NCBI GenBank assembly: GCA_021807225.1
Contig: JAKAPI010000023.1
Span: 1 to 10,257, forward strand
Direction of reading: 5' to 3'
DNA from: an archaeon
Lineage (GTDB): Archaea; Thermoproteota; Nitrososphaeria; Nitrososphaerales; UBA183
Length of the DNA stretch: 10,257 nucleotides
Made by a program: the position numbers and the translations under genes
Part shown: in pieces, positions 1 to 5,819 of the stretch
How the letters are laid out: the number at the start of each line of letters is the position of its first letter
How positions within the stretch are numbered: the stretch's first letter is position 1
The notes under the pieces: model-generated
Told to the model about the DNA's origin: nothing
The model's input: only the letters and a program-made list of their open reading frames with translations
Databases searched by the model: none

Positions 1-569
1 GAGTGCTTCCCATCATAGTCACGGTGGTCATCGCAGAGCTCGTCGGCGAAGCCCTGATGGAGGACTCGATCATGACGGAGAGGCTCAGCAGGCGGGGGCT
101 CAGGGTCAGGAACATCTACGAGTACAACCCGCTCAGACAGATCAGGGTTGGCTCGATCATGTCGGCGCCCGTGGCGAGCGTCGACGTCGGCCAGCCTGTG
201 GTCGAGATCTACAAGCAGATGACCAGTCATGACCACCCGTTCAACCTGAGGAAGAGGTTGATCGTGACGAGCGCAGGCAAGGCAGTCGGCGTCATAGGCA
301 GAGACCAGGTGTTCGCGGGTGCTGCGAGCGCGAACAGCGAGATGACCGCCGGGGAGGCCTGCTCGAAGAAGTTCGAGTCCATGCGTCAGGAGGAGTTCGC
401 CTACGACGCCCTGAGGCGGATGACGTTGCGCGACGCGTCGTTCATCGTCGTGACAGGGGAGGGCGGAGAAGTCGTGGGTTACCTCTCCCGGGGGGACCTG
501 GTCCGGGCCCTGAGGCGGAAGATCGAGGACGAGACCATCGTCGAAAAAGGGGGCGGGAGTGGGACCTAG
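1..569 (+). CDS. ClC-type chloride channel/transporter, C-terminal part with two CBS domains (5' partial)
   Basis: The reading frame is open from the window edge, so this is the 3' end of a longer gene; the first in-frame GTG at base 3 is probably internal. The first 15 or so residues are hydrophobic (PIIVTVVIAELVG) and fit the last membrane helix of a ClC channel. They are followed by the typical linker (SIMTERLSRRGLRV, then NPLRQIRVGSIMS) that connects ClC membrane domains to cytoplasmic CBS domains. CBS1 runs from about residue 48 to 105 (VGSIMSAPVASVDVGQP to VGVIGRDQVF) and CBS2 from about 118 to 175 (ending VVGYLSRGDLVRAL). ClC proteins move chloride across the membrane as channels or proton antiporters, and their CBS pair usually binds nucleotides and gates transport. 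The selectivity-filter region lies outside the window, so transport mode cannot be judged. A different CBS-bearing membrane protein is less likely. The stop codon overlaps that of the convergent neighbour. Confidence 0.8.
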   Translation, partial: VLPIIVTVVIAELVGEALMEDSIMTERLSRRGLRVRNIYEYNPLRQIRVGSIMSAPVASVDVGQPVVEIYKQMTSHDHPFNLRKRLIVTSAGKAVGVIGRDQVFAGAASANSEMTAGEACSKKFESMRQEEFAYDALRRMTLRDASFIVVTGEGGEVVGYLSRGDLVRALRRKIEDETIVEKGGGSGT

Positions 570-844
570 ATTGTCTGTGTGTATATCCTGTCGAATTCAG
601 AGACCGTATGCTTTGTCGGAGGATTGACGGATGAGAGGAGCCCTTCGAGCGAAGCCTTGCTCTCTGACTGCCACAGGCAGTACGCCTTTGGGGCCTCCTT
701 CGACAGCATCACGCCCAGCAGGTTGAACCCCGCAGGGAGCTTCCCGGAGCGGGCACTCTCGATGATCTTCGAGACCACCGGGACCACCTGGTCCGTCTTC
801 GCGCTGTCCCACTCGTGTTGCACGACGAATGTCTTCGTGTTCAC
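566..844 (-). CDS. Small conserved-looking hypothetical protein (92 aa)
   Basis: A minus-strand frame gives a plausible compact protein from a GTG at 844: it opens NTKTFVVQHEWD and contains KLPAGFNLLGV, KAYCLWQSES and SVNPPTKHTVSEFDRIY. The pattern of beta strand, long helix, beta strand, Cys-Trp strand, helix and final strand resembles small ferredoxin-like alpha/beta proteins of about 90 aa known from archaea. I do not recognise a characterised family, and no catalytic residues stand out. The frame stays open upstream to 1561, but that part is antisense to the HTH_10 gene and reads as low-quality sequence. The GTG at 844 is preferred because a TATA-like TTTACA (minus strand, 867-872) lies 23-28 nt upstream, fitting a leaderless mRNA. 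An in-frame ATG at 901 would add 19 unconvincing residues. The gene is convergent with the ClC gene, and the two stops share CTAG. Confidence 0.66.
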   Translation of the reverse strand: MNTKTFVVQHEWDSAKTDQVVPVVSKIIESARSGKLPAGFNLLGVMLSKEAPKAYCLWQSESKASLEGLLSSVNPPTKHTVSEFDRIYTQTI

Positions 845-866
845 GGTCGTCAGGCACCCTGGTCGG

Positions 867-872
867 TGTAAA
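867..872 (-). promoter_or_regulatory. TATA-like box for the small protein at 566-844
   Basis: TTTACA on the minus strand ends 23 nt before the GTG at 844. This is the normal archaeal TATA-to-transcription-start distance, so the start of transcription would coincide with the start codon. The match is weak by sequence; the spacing is the main support. Confidence 0.35.
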
Positions 873-909
873 GGAATTCTACCGGCAGGCGCCGGCATCA
901 TGGCGAAGC

Positions 910-915
910 AATTTA
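910..915 (+). promoter_or_regulatory. TATA-like box for the HTH_10 regulator
   Basis: AATTTA lies 26-31 nt before the GTG at 941, in otherwise GC-rich sequence. A purine run (GGCAGGAGGGG, 916-925) sits too far from the GTG for a normal Shine-Dalgarno pairing, so a leaderless transcript is the more economical reading. Confidence 0.4.
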
Positions 916-940
916 GGCAGGAGGGGCACAGAGCGCGGGC

Positions 941-1645
941 GTGTTCGACGTCTCGCTGAAGCTGGACCACTCGCTCCCCTTCTGCGGGCTGTCGAAGCTC
1001 TTCCCTTCCGCCAGCATCCAACGGTGGTGCAACCTGGAGGTGGACATCCTGGAGATCCAGGTGCCAAGGGAGGAAGACGTGATGATGGTCGAACCGGCCC
1101 TCAGGAAGATGGTGAAGGGGCTCGGCGCCCGACTCATCAGGTTCAACCGGTATTCTTCGAAGAACCTGGAAGCCGTCGTCGGGTGCAGGTGCGCCGTCGA
1201 CAATTCCACTGTCGCCATGATCGAATGGGCTGGGTGCATACCTGTGATGCCGGTCAACTACCGTGGCGGGCTCGAGTACTGCAGGCTGCTGGCGTTCACC
1301 AAGGAGGCGTTCGACTCCGCCATCGCCGGCCTGTCGAAGGTCTCGAAGCTCGAGATTGAGAGCAAGGCCGTAGTGTCGCGGGAGTCTGCGAGGGGAGCCA
1401 TCACCGTTCCCGTCGACGAGTTCCTGAGCACCCTGACGAAGAAGCAGCTCGCGGCGTTCACGGCGGCCATGCAGTCCGGCTACTACGAGATGCCGAAGGG
1501 GGCGACCATAGATGAGATCGCGGCCAAGCAGAGGATGAAGCGGTCCACCTTCGAGGAGCATCTCCGCAAAGCCGAGCTCAAGATACTCCAGGCGGTCAGG
1601 CCCTACGCCAGGCTCGCCTATGTGACTTCGAAGGGCGAAGACTAA
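941..1645 (+). CDS. HTH_10 (bacterio-opsin activator type) archaeal transcriptional regulator
   Basis: The 234-aa protein has a C-terminal helix-turn-helix at about residues 162-220. It reads LSTLTKKQLAAFTAAMQSGY, then MPKGATIDEIAA, then RSTFEEHLRKAELKI, which is the HTH_10 signature: a 'LT.rQ..a...A...GYye.Pr..t..eiA......s..t..ehLRkaE.ki' pattern. Family members are archaea-specific DNA-binding regulators, first known from the haloarchaeal bacterio-opsin activator Bat. The N-terminal 155 residues form an alpha/beta sensor-like region with several cysteines (C15, C30, C82, C84, C99, C114). The CRC pair and the repeated cysteines could respond to redox or metal, but no ligand is proven. The GTG start is supported by a TATA-like box about 29 nt upstream. 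Convergent thioredoxin begins only 4 nt after the stop. The targets are unknown. Confidence 0.82.
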   Translation: MFDVSLKLDHSLPFCGLSKLFPSASIQRWCNLEVDILEIQVPREEDVMMVEPALRKMVKGLGARLIRFNRYSSKNLEAVVGCRCAVDNSTVAMIEWAGCIPVMPVNYRGGLEYCRLLAFTKEAFDSAIAGLSKVSKLEIESKAVVSRESARGAITVPVDEFLSTLTKKQLAAFTAAMQSGYYEMPKGATIDEIAAKQRMKRSTFEEHLRKAELKILQAVRPYARLAYVTSKGED

Positions 1646-1649
1646 GAGC

Positions 1650-2090
1650 TCACTGATAGGGCGACGGCTTGGTCGAGCCGATGTGGGGCCTTATCCTTGC
1701 CTCTATCATCTGCTTGGGCGCAGCTCCCACGAGCCCGTCCACCGGCTCCCCGTCCTTGAAGACCATTATCGTCGGGATCCCCTGGATTCCGAACTGCTGT
1801 GACGTCGCGGGGTTGTCGTCGACGTTGAGCTTCCCGAAGGTCGCCTTGCCAGCAAGCTCTCCCGCCAGCTCCTCGAGGACAGGGGACACCGCTCTGCACG
1901 GTCCGCACCAGGGAGCCCAGAAGTCGACCACGACAAGGGGATGGCTCGCAATCACGTTGCTGAAGTTCGCGTCGGTCAGCTCGACGGGCGTCCCTGACGG
2001 GGCGGGGGGCGCAGCCGGCTTGGACTGCTGCCTGAGCATCTCTTCGTACTTCTTCTGATTGATCTTTTGCACTTCGTCGTCGAAGGTCAT
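1650..2090 (-). CDS. Thioredoxin with an N-terminal extension
   Basis: The 146-aa protein carries the classic thioredoxin fold. VELTDANFSNVI begins at about residue 36, the active site WCGPC is at 61-65 after VVVDFWAP, and the cis-proline segment GIPT is near 104-107, followed by FKDGEPVDGLVGA. It would reduce protein disulfides in the cytosol using electrons from a thioredoxin reductase. A charged, Pro/Ala-rich extension of about 35 residues (MTFDDEVQKINQKKYEEMLR, then a PAAPPAPSG linker) precedes the domain. It has no signal peptide character and may mediate an interaction or simply be a tail; similar extensions occur in archaeal thioredoxins. The ATG at 2090 is chosen because TATATCC on the minus strand lies 23-29 nt upstream; the frame upstream of it is not protein-like. 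The stop is 4 nt from that of the convergent regulator. Confidence 0.93.
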   Translation of the reverse strand: MTFDDEVQKINQKKYEEMLRQQSKPAAPPAPSGTPVELTDANFSNVIASHPLVVVDFWAPWCGPCRAVSPVLEELAGELAGKATFGKLNVDDNPATSQQFGIQGIPTIMVFKDGEPVDGLVGAAPKQMIEARIRPHIGSTKPSPYQ

Positions 2091-2112
2091 TGACGAGGCC
2101 GGCTCGGCCCAT

Positions 2113-2119
2113 GGATATA
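2113..2119 (-). promoter_or_regulatory. TATA box for thioredoxin
   Basis: TATATCC on the minus strand lies 23-29 nt before the ATG at 2090. This is a clear AT-rich island in GC-rich sequence at the spacing expected for a leaderless archaeal mRNA. Confidence 0.6.
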
Positions 2120-2259
2120 GGATTAGAGCCGGCGGATGCCGGCCCGGGATCGGCAGTGCCGTACTGGTGTATGAGACGTCGCGGCGAGGTAAGGTTTCAT
2201 AGGAGAGGTGATGCCCGCTGCGTCGGTTTCCATTGGGCAGAATCCGCGAGAAGACCGGG

Positions 2260-2409
2260 ATGGGGGTATGCGACTGCAGGCACCTGGCGGAGGCCCACGA
2301 GGTGCTGTTCCAGACGATATATGCGACGAAGCGGGGGAGATGCACCGTAGCAGGCTGCTCGTGTCAGGCGTACGCCAGGAATCCGAACTACCACGTGGTC
2401 AGCACTTGA
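2260..2409 (+). CDS. 49-aa Cys/His-rich microprotein, probable zinc-binding
   Basis: This short frame encodes a compact cysteine/histidine-rich protein beginning MGVCDCRHLAEAH. Candidate ligands are C4, C6, H8, H13, C28, C33 and C35, in the arrangement C-x-C-x-H-x4-H then C-x4-C-x-C (RCTVAGCSCQAY). Short archaeal and actinobacterial proteins with a CxCxH...H...C..CxC layout are known to me as a recurring uncharacterised zinc-ribbon-like type; membership here is inference from pattern. Codon third positions are mostly G or C, as in neighbouring genes, while the competing longer frames give no sensible protein. The ATG at 2260 is preferred; an in-frame TTG at 2233 would add nine residues. No convincing promoter was seen. 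It lies between thioredoxin and the left attachment copy, so it belongs to the chromosomal flank rather than the integrated units. Confidence 0.6.
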   Translation: MGVCDCRHLAEAHEVLFQTIYATKRGRCTVAGCSCQAYARNPNYHVVST

Positions 2410-2452
2410 AGTCCTGCCCGCGAGTCGGCGGCGAAATCGGCTCTTCGGTAGT

Positions 2453-2477
2453 AATTGAGTGGGGTCGGCCGGATTTG
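2453..2477. repeat. Left attachment copy (att-L) of the tRNA-Pro 3' end
   Basis: This 25-nt direct repeat is identical to 7244-7268 inside and just beyond the intact tRNA-Pro gene; the identity extends one further base left (T at 2452 and 7243). It corresponds on the minus strand to tRNA positions 56-73 plus 7 nt of 3' flank. Sequence to the left is unlike the other two copies, so this is the outer boundary of the array. Confidence 0.8.
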
Positions 2478-2579
2478 CCCACCTCACTTTTGACGGGGGC
2501 AGAGAGACTCTTGCGGCCTCTTTCTTACCCAACGTCTGACCACTCGATTTCAGTATCTTTTGGTTTGTATTAAAGCGCC
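2453..2579. repeat. Left-end arm repeat of unit 1 (core plus 102 bp)
   Basis: This stretch aligns without gaps to 5594-5720 over 127 bp with about 14 mismatches by hand count (about 89% identity). The last 49 bp (2531-2579) differ at only about two positions. It contains the att core, the G-rich motif GGGGGCAGAG (2495-2504) and a conserved AT-rich stretch (TGTATTAAAG, 2566-2575) that could be a TATA element in either direction. The role is probably recombinase recognition, promoter, or both. From here to the end of the FAD-oxidase gene (2580-2683) nothing further was recognised. Confidence 0.8.
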
Positions 2580-2683
2580 GCTCCAGTCACTAGACCCTGG
2601 GTGGGTCGTCCCGGCGACCGCATCCGTCTTCTTATCCGGCTAACTGCTATGCCAGCGTAGCGTTTTCGTTGTGTAGAAATATA

Positions 2684-4048
2684 CTAGCCCGGCCTTATGT
2701 TCTGGTTAACCCTGAACAGGTTCGTCGGGTCGTACTTCTTCTTCAACTCGACGAGCCGGGGGTAGTTATCCCCATAGGCCGTCCTCACCTGATCCGCCCC
2801 CTCGGCGCCAAGGAAGTTCAGGTAAGGGACTCCGGTGGAGTAGGGCCTGACCGCTTCCCAGGTCTCTCGAACCCATGTGATATTCCTCTCGGCTCCCGTG
2901 GGTTCCATCCAGAACCCTATGACATTCAGAACGTATGGAGAGTCTCGGTGCGGGAAGGCGCCGGCGTCTTTGCCGGCCCGCTTGACCGCTCCCTCGAGGT
3001 GATGGATATGGAGCTGCGAAAAGGGGGACTGGAACTTTGATGCTTGGTTGACTAGAACGTCGATGGCCCGGTCGTCGAGCTCTTGAAGGTATGAAGTTTT
3101 CCAGTATGCGTTTATCCCCCTCGGGGCCGCCGCGTCGAACATTCCCTGAAGTGCGACATAGGGCATGGGACCGAGGAGGTCGACTGCTGGCTTTAGCTCC
3201 CTGAAAGGGGCGACCAGTCTCTTGCCGTCTTCCTCTTTGCCCGTATAGCAGAGGGCCAGTGCGACCATTTTGGTCCCCTGAAGAGGTCCAGGGATGAAGG
3301 GCGCTGGAGGGGCGGTGAGCAACACGACCAGTGGCGTGTAATCATCCGGCATGCTCCGATCCTCGCTGACAATCGCTTTCATAACCTCCTTCGCCCTTTC
3401 GAGCGGGTAGAAGGCGGCCCCGCCGAAGATCATAGGTCCGACATCATGGAGTTGAAACTCAAATTCCGTCACGATTCCGAAGTTCCCGCCTCCCCCTCTC
3501 ACGCCCCAGAAGAGGTCGGGGTTATCGGTGTGGCTCGCCCTCACCTTGTCGCCCGCGGCAGTCACCATCCTAACGGAAAGGAGGTTGTCTACGGTCAGGC
3601 CGTATTTGCGCACCAGCCATCCGATGCCCCCGCCGAGGGTGAAGCCTGCTATCCCGGTGGTGCTGACCAAGCCCCCGGTCGTTGCGAGCCCTTGCTCCTG
3701 AGTGGCCTTGTCGAACTCTCCCCAAGTCAACCCTGGCTGTGCTCTTGCCGACTTCGACTTTGTGTCAACGTCGATTCTCTTCATATTGGACAAGTCGATC
3801 ACCAAGCCGCCGTCGCATGTTCCGAATCCGGCGACGTTGTGTCCGCCCCCTCTGACCGCCAACAGCATCCCGTTTTCGCGGGCGAACCTCACCGCGGTGA
3901 CAATGTCGTCCTCGTCTAGAGGGCGGGCAACGGCGACGGGGTGCTTGTCAATCATCCCGTTCCAGACTCTTCTTGCTTCGTCATAACCGGAATCTCCCGG
4001 CAGAATCACGTCTCCCTTGATCTTACCCTTCAGTTGGGATGCCAGCAA
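2684..4048 (-). CDS. FAD-linked (berberine-bridge-enzyme-like) oxidoreductase
   Basis: The 454-aa protein is a full-length member of the FAD_binding_4 plus BBE family, flavoprotein oxidases or dehydrogenases acting on alcohols, sugars or secondary metabolites. The FAD-binding region shows RPLDEDDIV (about 42-50), then RGGGHNVAG (66-74), where H70 is the usual covalent flavin attachment residue, then GGLVSTTGIAGFTLGGGIGW (125-144). The Cys that forms a second flavin link in berberine-bridge enzymes is absent from that last motif, so single attachment is expected. The C-terminal BBE motif is complete (KYDPTNLFRVNQNIRPG). No signal peptide is visible, suggesting a cytosolic enzyme. The substrate cannot be read from sequence. 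The TTG start at 4048 lies 3 nt after the DsbA-like gene's stop, so the two form an operon. It is cargo of integrated unit 1. Confidence 0.88.
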   Translation of the reverse strand: MLASQLKGKIKGDVILPGDSGYDEARRVWNGMIDKHPVAVARPLDEDDIVTAVRFARENGMLLAVRGGGHNVAGFGTCDGGLVIDLSNMKRIDVDTKSKSARAQPGLTWGEFDKATQEQGLATTGGLVSTTGIAGFTLGGGIGWLVRKYGLTVDNLLSVRMVTAAGDKVRASHTDNPDLFWGVRGGGGNFGIVTEFEFQLHDVGPMIFGGAAFYPLERAKEVMKAIVSEDRSMPDDYTPLVVLLTAPPAPFIPGPLQGTKMVALALCYTGKEEDGKRLVAPFRELKPAVDLLGPMPYVALQGMFDAAAPRGINAYWKTSYLQELDDRAIDVLVNQASKFQSPFSQLHIHHLEGAVKRAGKDAGAFPHRDSPYVLNVIGFWMEPTGAERNITWVRETWEAVRPYSTGVPYLNFLGAEGADQVRTAYGDNYPRLVELKKKYDPTNLFRVNQNIRPG

Positions 4049-4051
4049 GGG

Positions 4052-4723
4052 CTACGGCCTCAACCTACCGGGTGCGGCATATTTGGGCAATCCGGGGACC
4101 AACCTGTCTATGGTGCTCTCGACCGCGCCAGCGTCGAAGGCCTCCGGAAGCTTCTCAACGTGGCCATCTGAGGTAACGACGACCAGGTCTAGGAAGCTCG
4201 CACCGTCCCTCCCCATTGCCTTTGAATCAGCCTCGACCCTCTCCTTGACGCCCTTGGAACGCATCTCCCTGGCCAGGCGCTTCTCGTCCAGTCCCGCTCT
4301 GCGGGCCAGCCTGACCAGAGCGTCCTCGGTGAACGGCTGGGCCTTGACCAGGAATGCGTCCATCATCTGGCTAAGGTACTTCCCTGCTGCTTCTTCACTC
4401 TGCAGCTGGGCAGCCTTGAAGGCGAGGCAAGCGGGGAGCGAGTTCTTCAGGCCGGTCTTCCTCAGGAAATCATGGTCGAAGTCTGTCCCCGTCTGTCTTG
4501 CGACCTGGTCGTGGAATTTGGCGACGCTGTCATAGTCAAATCCATATTCCTTCATCCATCCTTTGATTTCTGAGACGGCCACCCCTGTCCTGTATTCGAC
4601 ATGCAGCCTGTCGCGATAGGAGTCTTTCAACCTCCTCAACGGCTCCTCAAGCCCGAGGCTCCATGGGCAGAGAGGGTCGACGTAATGGATGACGGTTACC
4701 GACGGAACGCTGACCCGAGACAT
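4052..4723 (-). CDS. DsbA-family (FrnE-like) thioredoxin-fold protein with CPWS motif
   Basis: The 223-aa protein begins with a thioredoxin strand and active-site-like segment VTVIHYVDPLCPWSLGLEEP (residues 9-28). It continues with the long helical insertion of DsbA/FrnE proteins and a C-terminal thioredoxin half (ASFLDLVVVTSDGHVEKLPE). C19 is the attacking-cysteine position, but the second cysteine of CxxC is a serine (S22), so a dithiol exchange reaction is unlikely. Glutathione-transferase-like, monothiol or chaperone roles are possible. There is no signal peptide, so it is probably cytosolic. ATG at 4723 has TATA-like CTTAATA on the minus strand 25-31 nt upstream, and also GGGAG a few bases before the start. 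It is the first gene of a two-gene operon with the FAD oxidase and is divergent from the ribbon-helix-helix gene, which may control it. Confidence 0.82.
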   Translation of the reverse strand: MSRVSVPSVTVIHYVDPLCPWSLGLEEPLRRLKDSYRDRLHVEYRTGVAVSEIKGWMKEYGFDYDSVAKFHDQVARQTGTDFDHDFLRKTGLKNSLPACLAFKAAQLQSEEAAGKYLSQMMDAFLVKAQPFTEDALVRLARRAGLDEKRLAREMRSKGVKERVEADSKAMGRDGASFLDLVVVTSDGHVEKLPEAFDAGAVESTIDRLVPGLPKYAAPGRLRP

Positions 4724-4747
4724 GGGCTCCCTGCGTGCTCAGTTCGG

Positions 4748-4754
4748 TATTAAG
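4748..4754 (-). promoter_or_regulatory. TATA box for the DsbA-like/FAD-oxidase operon
   Basis: CTTAATA on the minus strand lies 25-31 nt before the ATG at 4723. Together with the plus-strand box at 4766-4772 it forms a compact divergent promoter in a 72-nt intergenic region, a likely place for regulation by the adjacent ribbon-helix-helix protein. Confidence 0.55.
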
Positions 4755-4765
4755 CCGGACGTACA

Positions 4766-4772
4766 CTTATAG
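4766..4772 (+). promoter_or_regulatory. TATA box for the ribbon-helix-helix gene
   Basis: CTTATAG lies 24-30 nt before the GTG at 4796 and supports that GTG as the start of a leaderless mRNA. Downstream, TATCACAATGTAATAC (4774-4789) has a loose inverted character (GTAT...ATAC around 4773-4789) and could be an operator; this is weak. Confidence 0.5.
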
Positions 4773-4795
4773 GTATCACAATGTAATACAAGAGC

Positions 4796-5329
4796 GTGCC
4801 GGGGCCTCCCAGAAAGACCGCACTGAGGAGCTTCAGAATAAGCAGGGAGGCAGACGAAATCCTGCAGAAGGAAGCGGCGGCCAGGGGGCTGAGCGTCAAC
4901 GCCCTAGTATCCCAGATCTTCCAGAAGTTCGTCGAGTGGGACAGGTTCGCCGAAAGGTACGGTTTCGTTTCAATCCAGAGAGATGGCTTCCAGGCGATGC
5001 ACGAAGCCTTGGGTGACGAGGGGCTCATCAAGATGGCCAAGGAAATCGGGTCAAGAAATCCAAGAGAGGCGTCGCTCTTCTGGTTCAAGAGGGTCGACTT
5101 GGAGTCTTTCCTCTCCTGGCTCTCTTTGCAGTGCAGGTATGCGAAGATAGCCGAGTATGAAATGGAGAGGAACGGAAAGCAGTGCTCGATTACACTCCAT
5201 CATGCCCTCGGGGAGAGATACTCCCTGTTCCTCGGGACCTGGTGTGATCAGGCGCTCAGGACCATCGCCCATGTGATTCCAAAGTTCGAGACCACCAAGA
5301 ACTCAATCGTACTATCGTTCGAAGTGTGA
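4796..5329 (+). CDS. Ribbon-helix-helix (CopG-like) DNA-binding protein with uncharacterised C-terminal domain
   Basis: The 177-aa protein starts with a ribbon-helix-helix pattern: a basic N-terminus (PGPPRKTALRSFRISREADE, strand at about 9-14), helix 1 (ADEILQKEAAARG), a turn, then helix 2 (SVNALVSQIFQKFVEWDRFAERYG). Such domains dimerise and insert a beta strand into the major groove. Residues from about 60 to 177 form an alpha/beta domain I do not recognise, containing FWFKRVDLESFLSWLSLQ, ITLHHALGERYSLFLGTW and the final strand NSIVLSFEV; two cysteines (C115 and C127 or nearby) and His pairs are present. It could sense a ligand or act as a partner domain. It is transcribed divergently from the DsbA-like/FAD-oxidase operon with 72 nt between the start codons, so local regulation of that operon is the simplest hypothesis. 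It is not an integrase. Confidence 0.75.
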   Translation: MPGPPRKTALRSFRISREADEILQKEAAARGLSVNALVSQIFQKFVEWDRFAERYGFVSIQRDGFQAMHEALGDEGLIKMAKEIGSRNPREASLFWFKRVDLESFLSWLSLQCRYAKIAEYEMERNGKQCSITLHHALGERYSLFLGTWCDQALRTIAHVIPKFETTKNSIVLSFEV

Positions 5330-5490
5330 CTGCGGCCTAAAGAGGAAGATGCTAGGAATCTGACACGACCTGCGCCCGCCGGCAATATCTCGCGCGGCGT
5401 GCGCCTCGTCCGCCAGTTTGCACGTGGTGTTGAATGAGCGGAGGAAACGAACCTGGTCTGAAATCCTGGCTGCCGCATCGGAAGTACAGT
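5330..5490. other. Intergenic stretch before the right-end repeat of unit 1
   Basis: This stretch follows the ribbon-helix-helix stop and precedes the conserved right-end repeat. No convincing coding frame, RNA or promoter was seen. It contains CTAGGAATCTGA (5351-5362), which resembles CTAGGAATCCGA at 7196-7207 in the right end of unit 2 at a different offset, possibly by chance. Confidence 0.4.
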
Positions 5491-5618
5491 ATGCTTATGA
5501 TGTCAAACCGCGTCCGAAGTTGAGAAGGATTAGCGGGGGCAGATGCCCGGTGTAGGGCCTGAAATAGCTGGGACAACAGCGACTGAACCAGTTAATTGGG
5601 TGGGGTCGGCCGGATCTG
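5491..5618. repeat. Right-end arm repeat of unit 1 plus middle att core
   Basis: This stretch aligns without gaps to 7141-7268 over 128 bp with about 25 mismatches by hand count (about 80%). The last 58 bp (5561-5618) differ at only about three positions. It includes ATTAGCGGGGGCAGAT (5529-5544), close to the G-rich motif in the left arms, and the conserved AAATAGCTGGGACAACAGCG (5562-5581). No counterpart lies left of the first att copy, as expected if this is the right end of an element. Confidence 0.75.
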
Positions 5619-5720
5619 CCCACTTCACTTTTGACGGGGTCAGAGAGGCTTTTGGAGCCTCGTCTTTGCCCATCGTCTGACCACTCGATTTCAGTATCTT
5701 CTGGTTTGTATTAAAGCGCC
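5594..5720. repeat. Left-end arm repeat of unit 2 with middle att core
   Basis: This is the counterpart of 2453-2579 without gaps. The core differs from the other two copies at two positions; one changes the base equivalent to tRNA A58 to G. It contains a GAGGCT/AGCCTC hairpin (5645-5661) and the conserved TATA-like TATTAAAG at 5709-5716. On the minus strand an ATG at 5673 opens a short frame across the core (see findings). Confidence 0.8.
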
Positions 5721-5774
5721 ACGCTGCACGTTCATCATCATGCACATGGTGTCAAATGACGCAGAGAAGCAGGA

Positions 5775-5783
5775 ACTAAATAG
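5775..5783 (+). promoter_or_regulatory. Putative TATA box for the saccharopine-dehydrogenase-like gene
   Basis: ACTAAATAG lies 37-45 nt before the GTG at 5820. That predicts a short leader with GAGGCGAC (about 5808-5815) as a weak Shine-Dalgarno. The conserved TGTATTAAAG in the left arm (5707-5716) is an alternative, more distant promoter. Confidence 0.4.
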
Positions 5784-5819
5784 TCTGAATAGAAGCGACG
5801 AAATCCAGAGGCGACAGGC

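Larger units (their letters stand above)
2453..5593. mobile_element. Tandem integrated unit 1 (3141 bp) at tRNA-Pro, non-autonomous cassette
   Basis: The unit is bounded by two direct copies of the tRNA-Pro 3' end (2453-2477 and 5594-5618). Its left end (2478-2579) matches the left end of unit 2 (5619-5720), and its right end (5491-5593) matches the right end of unit 2 (7141-7243). Such shared, non-tRNA ends on both sides of tRNA-derived repeats indicate two elements with the same recombination module inserted in tandem. The cargo is three genes: an FAD-linked oxidase, a DsbA-like protein and a ribbon-helix-helix regulator. No integrase, replication protein or structural gene is present, so mobility would need a recombinase supplied in trans. 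An alternative is a once-larger element that lost its integrase. Direct repeats and shared ends are seen; mobility is inferred. Confidence 0.72.

Noticed and set aside
829..1359. 176-codon plus-strand frame overlapping the HTH_10 gene
   Set aside because: It is out of frame with the gene, with repetitive Arg/Gly composition and no recognisable motif.
845..1561. Upstream part of a 331-codon minus-strand open frame ending at 566
   Set aside because: It is antisense to the well-supported HTH_10 regulator and reads as Arg/Gly/Leu/His-rich sequence typical of GC-rich shadows. Only the last 92 codons look like a protein.
2208..2573. 121-codon plus-strand frame with a good GGAGAGGTG ribosome-like site
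   Set aside because: The translation has no domain character, crosses the att core into the left arm repeat, and conflicts with the more convincing Cys/His frame at 2260-2409.
2453..2579. Possible insertion-sequence terminal repeat or CRISPR repeat
   Set aside because: The copies are direct, few, far apart and anchored on a tRNA 3' end; no transposase and no regularly spaced short repeats exist.
4796..5329. Ribbon-helix-helix protein as a hidden recombinase for the units
   Set aside because: It has no tyrosine-recombinase R..HxxR..Y pattern or serine-recombinase motif; only a DNA-binding N-terminus and an unknown domain are visible.
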